Part shown: piece after piece, positions 55,742 through 64,000 of the stretch
Layout: each line of letters begins with the position of its first letter
Numbering within the stretch: the stretch's first letter is position 1
Assembly: GCF_029227915.1 (NCBI RefSeq)
Contig: NC_079881.1
Span: 20,993,501 to 21,057,500 of the forward strand
Length of the DNA: 64,000 nt
Direction of reading: 5' to 3'
From: Hydractinia symbiolongicarpus
Lineage: Eukaryota > Cnidaria > Hydrozoa > Anthoathecata > Hydractiniidae
The notes under the pieces: generated by a model
What the model was told of the DNA's origin: nothing
Databases searched by the model: none
The model's input: the letters and a program-made list of their open reading frames with translations, nothing else
Translations under genes and position numbers: made by a program

Positions 55742-58700
55742 ATGGCCTTTGAAAAAGTCATTGTCATTGATGCTTCAACCCATATGATGGGAAGGCTGGC
55801 ATCTGTTATAGCCAAGTGTATTTTGCAAGGACAACGCATTGTTGTTGTGCGATGTGAGGATATCAACATCAGTGGTAATTTTTACCGGTTGGTGGAATTC
55901 TTCTGTTATCTAGACGCTACACATTGAAATATGTTGGATTATAAACAATTTTTAACATAATTTTTTTTTCAGTAACAAGCTGAAGGTTATGGATTACTTA
56001 AGAAAGCGAATGAATACGAAGCCATCCAAGGGGCCATATCATTTCCGTGCCCCCAGCAAATGCTTGTTCAAAGTTGTCCGCGGAATGATCCCACACAAAA
56101 CTAAACGTGGCATGGAAGCTCTTAACCGCCTAAAAGTTTTTGATGGTATTCCCCATCCTTATGACAGAATGAAGAGAATGGTTGTGCCATCTGCACTTAG
56201 AGTTTTAAAACTCAAACCAGGTAAGTTTTTTGCATTGTGTATAAAAGTAACTAAATTTTCATATTAATTTGTAAATTGCTATTTCGAAAAATATGGATGT
56301 TGATCATAAATTTATGGAACTTGAATAGTTGTATTGACAGAATAGCTATTAAACTTAGTGCGAACTCCACAAAAGCTGCAAAGTATAACAGGTTAACACT
56401 TAGTGTGCACTCTGTCAGGAGTGAGTTTAAAAACATAGCAAAATGCCAGAAAAATCTGATCTTTATGAAATGACAGCAATTTGAAAGTTCCCACTAAGTC
56501 CCATCGTGCATAAGCTTTTCATCTTGAAATGTTTTTAATGTCAGTTTCTATCTTTTGCTTGTATTTGTTTCACCCTTTACTTCCTTTTTTCTTAACCCTT
56601 AAACTGCCAAGGACCTATTTGATAAATCGTACCCAAAAACCAGCCACTTTTGCCCCAAAAGAGAAAATGTTTTACACCACTACATAAATTTAGATATCTG
56701 GAGTTCTATAAACAGTTAAAAGTTTAGTGAGCCATTTTGGAAAGGTTATGAAAAGAGATTCTGCTATGTTATACAAAAATCTTTATCATGAATACAGTAA
56801 TTATTTTTCATTTAAGTTAAAAAAAAATGCAGTCGGCACGGTTTAGAAAACAATGAACATGCCTTTTTTGGAAAAACATTTAGATAAATTTAACTTAACC
56901 TTCATATGTAAATAAAATATAGCCACAAAAACTGGTTATAAACATGTATTTTCCAGTATATAACCCGCACATCGTATAACCCGCAGCTCAGCTTTTTTAG
57001 GGAGTTATAAACTAGATGCTATCAGATAGCCCGCACCTTTGTATAACCCGCATCGTGTTTAAAAAAATCAGCGTATTTTTACTTACCCTAATCATTTTAT
57101 AAACATGTGCGTGTGTTCTGTTTTTTTCATGATGGAGACAAGTAGGGACGTTTAAACTCGTGAACCCCAAACACGAGAACTGAGTGTCTGAACTAGCGAC
57201 TCTCAGTCTTAACTTCTTTGTCTCCGATTGCCGAAATAATATGAATTAAAATTAATTTGATAATGCTGTTTTCCCTTTATTTGTAAACATTAGTTTCAGC
57301 CAATAATATTTCTTGCTTCTTGTGATTAAACAAACAAACAAATAAAAAACCCAAGCTATCAGGTTATATATCTAAAGTAAAATCTCTGTTTTTATGCATA
57401 TTTAAGTTTTTTTGGCTAAAAAATAAACAACATAATAATTATCACGGATTGTCTGTAACTTCGATGTATGGAACAGTCTTTTCTAATGTTTATAGACATT
57501 TGTTATCTCTTTATATATCGGCAATCACAGTGTGCATAATAAATGAATGGCGGCAAGGAGGAGGATATTGTTGCGTGTGTCTTATTTATTTTTGATATTT
57601 TCACTGGCCACCTGTTGCTCAAAGGTAGCAAAGATAAAGAAAATTATTATCTGTACTTTAATTTTAAAATTTTTCAATATTTTTAACAGGAATTAATAAT
57701 TAAGTCCCAGTCACTAGGTTGTGAAATATGTGTCAATTAAACTTAAAAATGATACCTGCTATATTGCTCTATTACCAGAAGCAAATCATTTCAATGTGGT
57801 CAATGTGATTCCAAAGATATAAATAGATTAGAACTACATTCAACACAAAAAAAATGATCTCCAGAATTGTGTTTAGAGAGAGCTCGTAATTAAATCACGT
57901 AGTTGAAGTAAAATTACATAGATATAGGGTCGCGCATGCAGTTATATTACTGTACGCATTTTATCCCATTGCTACTATTTTCTGCATTAAATGTATAAAC
58001 TTTATATTTCTTCACATTATCACATAACCCGCACCACATTATAACCCGCACCAACAGTGGAAGTCCAAAAAATCAACTAAAACGCGGGTTACATACTGGA
58101 AAATGCGGTAAAAGATTAAATATAAATATATGAAGTTCTTTATAAACCTCCTCATATTGTTTTTTAACGTAAGATATAAACTAAAGCATGGCCTATTTTA
58201 AATCCCCCTGGAACACACTTGTCAGTGTATCTACCATATGGAAGGTTGGTAGGTTAACTGTCACTATCAGCTTGGCTAGCATTTTGGTCATTTCTAGCCT
58301 CGAATTCTACTTCAAGGCCTTTGAAATCAGACCACTCATTTTCTGAACCAAACAAAATATTATACTTGTTCTCTCCAATTGCATCTGGAATAATTTCTTC
58401 GTCGAAATCGCTGTCTGCATTGGTAGCAATTTCAAATTTTTCGGGGTTTTTTTTGTTACCAAAAAACGTGTTGTTTGCTTCCGCCATTTTGAATCGAGTT
58501 ATAATGGTAGGGGTGCAAATTTCACCAAAGTGCGGCTCAACTATGTGCCTCTGAGGCACCAAAATTTCAATAAATATAAATGGCCCGTTTTCGAGTTCAA
58601 AGTAGGGTCGTAGGAATTATGGGACCTGCCTGGGGTAGGGTTTTTTTAACAGAAGACAGATCCTGTTCCAGGACTGGCAGGTTAAGGGTTAATGTATAGC

Positions 58701-59142
58701 ACTTTTTTCTTCTTCCTTAAACGGTCAGTTTGTTAGGGTTCAGTCAACACTATGCAAAAAGTAGGGGAGAAACTTTGAAAATGTCAGGATATTCAGCTAA
58801 AAAATATCAAGAAAATAGAAACTAACTTTTAGTAGCATTTCATAAAAGTTTATAATAATTTTCCTGCATTGTATGTTGTTAGCTTAAACGTGTTCATAGT
58901 TATTCTTTATTATTATTTGAGAATTTGTATTTTTTTTTAATTCTTGGCAGTAAACACATGATCTTATTTGTTCAGGTCGTAAATATTGCAGACTTGGACG
59001 ACTTAGCTCAGAAACTGGATGGAAATATGAGGGTGTCGTCAAAGCCCTTGAAGAAAGGCGAAAAGCTAAAGCTCAAGTTTATTACCAAGCTAAAAAGAAC
59101 GCTTTGAAACTACGTGCTGAGGCTGAAAAACAAGTTGCATAA
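55742..59142 (+). CDS. RPL13A: 60S ribosomal protein L13a (uL13)
   Basis: Three coding exons, 55742-55887, 55973-56220 and 58976-59142, encode 186 residues. The start is [21 protein letters not shown], the normal N-terminus of eukaryotic uL13 with the G-R-LAS motif. [20 protein letters not shown] follows, split at the first intron, then [21 protein letters not shown] and [12 protein letters not shown]. The basic C-terminus is shorter than in vertebrates (203 residues in human), ending AEAEKQVA. It is a structural protein of the large ribosomal subunit. AATAAA at 59167 is the likely polyadenylation signal. The second intron (2.75 kb) carries a piggyBac insertion. All frames and splice sites are intact, so the gene should be functional. 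Confidence 0.97.
56949..58103. mobile_element. Nested element with TATAACCCGCA subterminal repeats
   Basis: TTTTCCAGTATATAACCCGC at the left and GCGGGTTACATACTGGAAAA at the right form 20-bp inverted repeats with one mismatch. TATAACCCGCA-like words occur four times within 110 bp of the left end and twice near the right end, like transposase-binding subterminal repeats of DNA transposons. No coding frame was recognised inside; the flanks (TA/TG) hint at a degraded TA duplication. Superfamily uncertain. Confidence 0.65.
58254..58487 (-). pseudogene. PiggyBac transposase, N-terminal fragment
   Basis: Seventy-seven residues starting [18 protein letters not shown] and rich in acidic/serine stretches ([22 protein letters not shown]). 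Such an acidic N-terminus is usual in piggyBac transposases. It sits at the correct end of the TTAA-flanked element and reads inward. No DDD catalytic domain follows. Identification leans on the element context. Confidence 0.5.
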
Positions 59143-59166
59143 AGTGTATATTTTGAAGACGTTTGA

Positions 59167-59172
59167 AATAAA
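59167..59172 (+). terminator. Polyadenylation signal of RPL13A
   Basis: AATAAA 25 bp after the RPL13A stop codon. Confidence 0.75.
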
Positions 59173-59369
59173 TGAACTCAAAGACACAGTTGTTTTAATT
59201 TTTACAGCATACTAAATCTGGAATTATTTAATGTTAGTGTCAATTCACGACAGGCCCTATTCAAGATTGTCATTAAATACAAGTGATCATAATATTCTTC
59301 ATTGTTTTTATATAATATGCTTGTGAATTTTTGTGTTTAATGTTTAGTGTTTACTTTTAAGTTACACAA

Positions 59370-59406
59370 ATTTTACTTTTAGGCAAAAAATTAATAAATT
59401 TTTAAA
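59370..59406 (+). promoter_or_regulatory. Candidate 5' splice-leader or UTR-exon acceptor of the NOL11-like gene
   Basis: TTTTACTTTTAG (AG at 59381-59382) is a good acceptor lying 24 bp before the ATG at 59407 and about 210 bp after the RPL13A polyadenylation signal. No upstream exon with a matching donor was recognised between the two genes. A similar acceptor precedes RPL13A at 55713. Both could join to ordinary non-coding exons instead. Confidence 0.35.
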
Positions 59407-62400
59407 ATGGCTGCACCTACTTTGTTAACTTGCTTAAAACTCAGGTAATAAGCATTTTTTCTAAAATGTGATTATAGAAATTTATTTTCAGTGCCATATA
59501 CAAACATTTAATTTGTTTTGTTTTTAGGAAAGAAGATTCTCAACAAATGGAAGTTGCTGCATTATATACTCTTGAAAAACCAAAGAAAGTACATATACTA
59601 GTTACCAGCATTTTTTAAAAGAAAAATTACCTAGGTGTCTACCAGACCAGGGTTTAAATTAACGCTTATAAAGTGATTCGGGATAAAATAGTGATTTGCT
59701 TAGCACAGTGATTTCAAGAGGTGTGCGCCGAGGAAATTGTTTTGGAAATATAGGTCTCTAGATTGGCTGAAAATGCACTTGCGGCAATTTATATTGGATT
59801 TATTGAAAAACACTATTTTTACAGTGTTATTCTCTTCCTTCGTTTGTTTTCTTGTTCAATAGCGAGTTAAAGCTGGCATTAGATTACATGCTAACACTTT
59901 AAGCTTTGGCATTTCGTTGATTTACGATGGAATCAGCAGCCCCATTTGGAACCATACCACAGGGACCTGACTCTCCGAAGAGCCAGAAAAGTCGAAACTG
60001 ATTCACGTTTTATTCAACTCAACTGCAGGAAAGTGCACGCCAACGAAAGCTATATATGATAACCAGAACGAGGGAGAACCTCAATTGCCTTACGACGGAG
60101 TCGTAACTTTTAAGCGAACTCTCTTTCTTCTGAACAAGCAAACAAACCAACGTCGCTTCTGAGAAATGATTTTGAAGTAATTGTTAAGAAAATTTTTCTA
60201 CAATTCATTATTTGTGAAATCACCTTCAGCACATGGTTTTCTTTAGCTTGTAACTGGTGTAACGAAACATCAAGGGGTCAATGACAAGTGGCCTACAGTG
60301 TTCCTGACAATTGCAAAGAGGTTTTCTCCTCTACAGTCAGCAAATTTTTGCAAATTGACTTTCTATTTCAAACCCTGTACCTGGTTATTAAGTTAGACAT
60401 AATAATACATCACAATTTTTTTAAAGTTTATATTTTGTACATAGGAGAAAACTGTTTGGACATCTGAAGTTACGACAGCAAAAGAATCAGCCATATTTAA
60501 AAATGTAGAAGAGGTAAACTGTAGTTTTCTATTATCTTACCTAGACACTTAATAAAACCTATTGACTACCTTCTTACCGTGCAGAAGAAGAGTTAAAAAT
60601 TATTCAAAATTTACTGTTCTGAGTTTATACATTGAAATTAAAAGTGAAAGCAGATGTTTAAACAATCATCTGTCATTTCATGGTTGCAAAAAAAGCTTTC
60701 TTGCAGGACATGTTAAACACATTTAATGACTAATGAGCACTAATCCAAAAAAATAAGTATGAATCCAAAAATATGTCTTGACTTTATTTGTTTGTTTGTT
60801 ATGTTAATGTGGAAATAAAAGCTAATTATTCCAATTCGTTTCGTTGTTCAATTCCTTTGACATCCTTGATTTTGTAATTTTAGTTACACTTTATCTAATT
60901 GAAATTTCCTAAATTTTTGTAGGTGTTTTTCCCTTAAAAAAATCTTATAAAAAACAGCTAAAATTCTAAAAAAAGTACTTGTTATAAAATAAGTGGTAAT
61001 TTTCCTCTGATGTGCTTACAAACATTTGTACCAAGTTTTCTATCTTGTAACGCAAAATGGTAGCTTAGCTGCGCAATTAGCGAGACGCACACAATGCAGT
61101 ATAACAAGGACGGGCAAACTTGTGGATTTTTCCACGGGCTAACAACTAGTCAATTAAAATAGATCAATACAATCTATAACTTCAGTTTAATCAAATACGT
61201 AGCCGTTGTTAACTATCAGGCATGTGATTTTTTAGTATCAGACATTAGACAACCTTGCAAAACAGCTGGATGCTTATGTATTGGCAACAGAAAAAGGTGA
61301 TTTTTTTTAGCAAAGCATTAGGGTTGTGTATGTGAGTAAAATTGTCATGATTATGGCAAGAAAATTAAAAATCTCTGTGGAAAATGTCAAGTTATGTTGA
61401 AATGTGGATTTCTTCAGGATTGTTTGGGATCTCTTCCAATTAACTAAAAACTCAAAAGAAAATACTTTTCTTTTTTTTAGCTCTCAGGAAAAGAAAATAT
61501 GATGACGAAAATTTGAGATTAAGCCATGTAAGTTATTTTACCTGTTATGACAAAGATAACTTAAACAAGCTGGTATTTCCATCTTACATAAACATTGTAC
61601 AAAATGCAAAAAATGAACAGCTTATAATAACACAAAATAAAAATTTGGATACTTCAATTTTTTCTTCTGCCACAATATTTTAATCCCTAAAAATGGCTTG
61701 CAAAGAGTAAATTCAAATTCAATAGCTCCTTTAGTGTATGTAATAGTGTTTTTAGTGTATTTGATATGGCCATTTTTATGTGGTAAAATGAAGTACAACA
61801 ACTTTAATTTTATCTTAAACATTCCCCATGTCTTTGTTTTCATAAAGCACATATGATGATTCTTCACTTCTTATTTCAAACTTGATGAGATTTCAGTGAA
61901 TTCCTCGTTTCTGATGTGTATTATGAAAACAGCATTTGCATTCACACTCATACCAAAATTTGACACAAAAGTCAAGCTTTATATACAAGTCAGCATTAAA
62001 CCAGTGCATTTTTGGCTGCATATCTCAAATCCTTGACTGTGCGCTGTGTTTGCATCTTTTAGCCTTCATGTAGCTATGTCACTGAATCTTGCCTTCGTGC
62101 GGCTTTGCAAAGGTGTAAGAGAGATCCAAAGTTTTGGTCAAAGAATGGTTTGGAATACTTGATTAAAAATAATTATATCTCAAAAAGGTAAGCAATTTAT
62201 TCCTTATATTTTCTTAGAGAATCTGAAAAAGCCAAGTGACTCCAAACATCGATGATATTTGTGGAGGAAGATTTATGGTACTTTTAACGTCATCAAATTC
62301 TTTTTCCAGCTTGCAAGGAGATGTCTTCAGCTGTATTTTTCAGTACAATGTGATTGACTTATTGAAAATCTCTGTTCGACACATCAAAGGCATATCAGAA

Positions 62401-63931
62401 AAATGCATTGTCAAATGTTTAAAGCATATAATTAAGTATGGTATATATAATATGTCAGCTTTTTAATAAGCGAGATGAATGATTTTAATACATTAATTTC
62501 CACTAATGCTATTCTGTTAAAAAGTGGCTAAATTTTGTAGGTTTTTCTTAACTGTACGCTTCAGATGTATCTTGTCTCTCTTCCGGATTTACCAACCCTC
62601 CTTTCTTGTTTAGGTCAGTGGATAAATCTGATATCGATAAATTAACGCTAACGCTTAGTTGGGATGGTTGTCCAGTTGATCTGGACGTGGCGAAAATATT
62701 GTATCCTTTCTGTTGACGTGGAAATCTGTAATAAAAGCGATTTTTATTTTAGTTTTGTGTTTAATTTTTAAATGTTTTTGCACCTTGACTTGAATTAGGT
62801 TATGCATGATACCTGTTTCATTTGATGAGACATGCATGACAGAGTATTTGAAATTGCTGACTGCTGATGAAGCTTTGGTAAGAATATCAATTGTGATTTT
62901 TGTTTCAAATTCTTTTAGCCGCAAAATTAGAAAGTTAAATTTCTGATCCACCGGAACTCTGTTTTTCGCTGCTTTTAAAACAACCCTGCTCAAAATTTGA
63001 TCATGTCAATTAACTGTATATGTGCAGTGACAATTACAGTTGGCTTGCTGTATAATATTTCTCTTAATTCAGGCTAAATTGTGACTTCACAACTTGATGT
63101 CATCTGCTTTGCAAACACAGCCTGTTTATTTCTGTTAAACTTTCTTTGTAGGTATTTTTGCAGTTCTTGCACTACATACTAGCAGTTGTTTCACCAGCAT
63201 TGATCAGCAACTGTATAACAGATATTGATGTCCCAAAAGAAATAACAGAAAAAAAGGTTGCATTATTTATGCTGTCAGCAATAATAGGTTATGGAATTGT
63301 GGTCTGGAAAAGGGACGTACAGTTTTAGAAAACGCCATGAATTTTGTGTATTGAGGACTGCCTCCTCCATAATGATAATCACCATTTGTGTATCATTTGT
63401 AACCTGCACTTTATCGACGAGTTCAATTTTAGATCAGTCGTTTTTTGCGATAGTTTTTTAATTTTAAAGATCCACTAGTTGTATCATAAAAAGTTTTTAT
63501 AAACATTATGCCAAAATTATAAAGTCGAAATTTATTTTGAAATTTCTGTAGCCACATGGCATGGGATTGTAGAGCTTAACTAAGCAATTTGGATGTAATA
63601 TAACTGAGCAATTCGGATGTGATAAAACTGAGCAATTCGGATGTAATACAACTGAGCAATTCGGATGTAATACAGCTATGCAAGTGATGAAACTGCGCGT
63701 CTTAAGTTTATGTTGACAAAAAATTCTTAGCGAATTCCTCGTTTCTGATGCTCTGTAGTACTCTATATTGTGCTTGTAAAGTGTATTAAACGCTGTCTGA
63801 ACATCCTTTCTCTTTTTTTCTAGGTTTTCAGCTGGGTTAACTGTCTTCTGTCCGCTCAATTGATGACTTTTAATACGTCTCCGACGTTAAAGCAATTAGT
63901 ACCTGAGTTAAAAAAAACACTTTCGAGACTG
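59407..63931 (+). CDS. NOL11: NOL11-like nucleolar protein (continues past the window)
   Basis: Eleven exons with consistent GT-AG sites and phases: 59407-59444, 59528-59588, 60445-60513, 61236-61296, 61481-61527, 62063-62187, 62310-62435, 62614-62700, 62799-62877, 63152-63256, 63824-63931. The protein starts MAAPTLLTCLKLRKEDSQQ. It contains CLRAALQRCKRDPKFWSKNG, LIKNNYISKSLQGDVFSCI and DLLKISVRHIKGISEKC, which match the helical C-terminal domain of nucleolar protein 11. MTEYLKLLTADEALVFLQFL and FSWVNCLLSAQLMTF match its end region. NOL11 belongs to the t-UTP/UTPA part of the SSU processome needed for 18S rRNA maturation in the nucleolus. The roughly 400-residue WD40-like N-terminal half found in vertebrate NOL11 is not seen upstream. 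The last exon(s) lie outside the window. Confidence 0.75.
61039..61149 (+). mobile_element. Non-autonomous Helitron, second copy (5' shortened)
   Basis: From ACGCAAAATGGTAGCTTAGC to the 3' hairpin (GTGGATTTTTCCAC with CGGG) and CTAG followed by T, it matches the Helitron at 34968-35113 with few changes, but the first 30 bp after TC are lost. It lies in an intron of the NOL11-like gene. Confidence 0.85.
63590..63675 (+). repeat. 20-bp tandem repeat (GAGCAATTCGGATGTAATAC)
   Basis: Four head-to-tail units of RAGCAATTYGGATGTRATAN AACT in the last intron of the NOL11-like gene within the window. They give a spurious repetitive minus-strand frame. Confidence 0.85.
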
Positions 63932-64000
63932 GTGAGTGTTTGTTTTAATAACTGTATTCGTATAGTAATCAAGCATCGTCTGTTAACCTGTGCAATTGAT

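Larger units (their letters stand above)
56592..58692. mobile_element. PiggyBac element in RPL13A intron 2
   Basis: TTAA at 56592-56595 and 58689-58692 flank a 2093-bp element. Its ends CCCTTAAACTGCCA and TGGCAGGTTAAGGG are inverted repeats with one mismatch. TTAA duplication plus CCC..GGG ends identify piggyBac. On the minus strand a transposase N-terminal piece (58487-58254) survives. The rest of the transposase is replaced by other sequence including a nested element (56949-58103), so the copy is inactive. Confidence 0.88.

Noticed and set aside
57120-57190. Box C/D snoRNA in RPL13A intron 2 (as known in vertebrate RPL13A)
   Set aside because: ATGATGG and CTGA words occur, but there is no terminal stem and the segment lies inside an inserted piggyBac element.
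63506-63859. Minus-strand frame with repeated HPNCSV motifs
   Set aside because: It is produced by a 20-bp tandem DNA repeat within a NOL11-like intron, and the adjacent part overlaps the exon at 63824 on the other strand.

Overview
This is animal (metazoan) nuclear DNA: AT-rich, with spliced genes carrying GT..AG introns and a very dense, mostly decayed set of transposable elements. The repeat types (two-gene P-like element, PIF/Harbinger pairs, DIRS, Helitron, tRNA-derived SINEs) and the host proteins suggest a cnidarian, possibly a hydrozoan. That assignment is an inference from family content; no species-diagnostic marker is visible.

The window has two halves. From 1 to about 30 kb it is a transposon graveyard with nested insertions: a minus-strand Helitron helicase split by another element; two PIF/Harbinger transposases, one with its convergent accessory gene; a two-gene P-element/THAP9-like unit; a pogo/Tigger-type DDE fragment; a coiled-coil + transposase-like + C-terminal domain gene with breaks; and a DIRS-like retroelement. 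Scattered through this part are at least seven copies or fragments of an element I cannot name. It carries the C-terminal half of a ubiquitin-specific protease (USP, peptidase C19) followed by a structured 3' tail. Copies are cut at different 5' points but share 3' ends, one has a 5-bp target duplication, and the tail has tandem 65-70-nt modules whose helices show compensatory changes. This is the best candidate here for something undescribed.

From about 31 to 64 kb the host genes appear: a PAPS-dependent sulfotransferase-like gene (minus, 31.8-33.0 kb); a complete six-exon IFT27/RABL4 gene (minus, 43.6-46.3 kb); an unrecognised gene transcribed away from IFT27 (plus, 48.0-48.6 kb); a complete RPL13A (plus, 55.7-59.1 kb); and, 264 bp after its stop, a NOL11-like gene (plus, 59.4 kb to beyond the window end). 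NOL11 acts in small-subunit pre-rRNA processing and RPL13A is a large-subunit protein, so the close tandem pair is functionally coherent and might be co-transcribed.

Between the host genes lie short non-autonomous elements: a 146-bp Helitron with both ends, two SINE families with two copies each, a pogo-like MITE, a 1.4-kb element built of GACGTC palindromes, a piggyBac copy in an RPL13A intron carrying a second nested element, and several tandem repeats. No rRNA gene, functional-looking tRNA gene or CRISPR array was seen.
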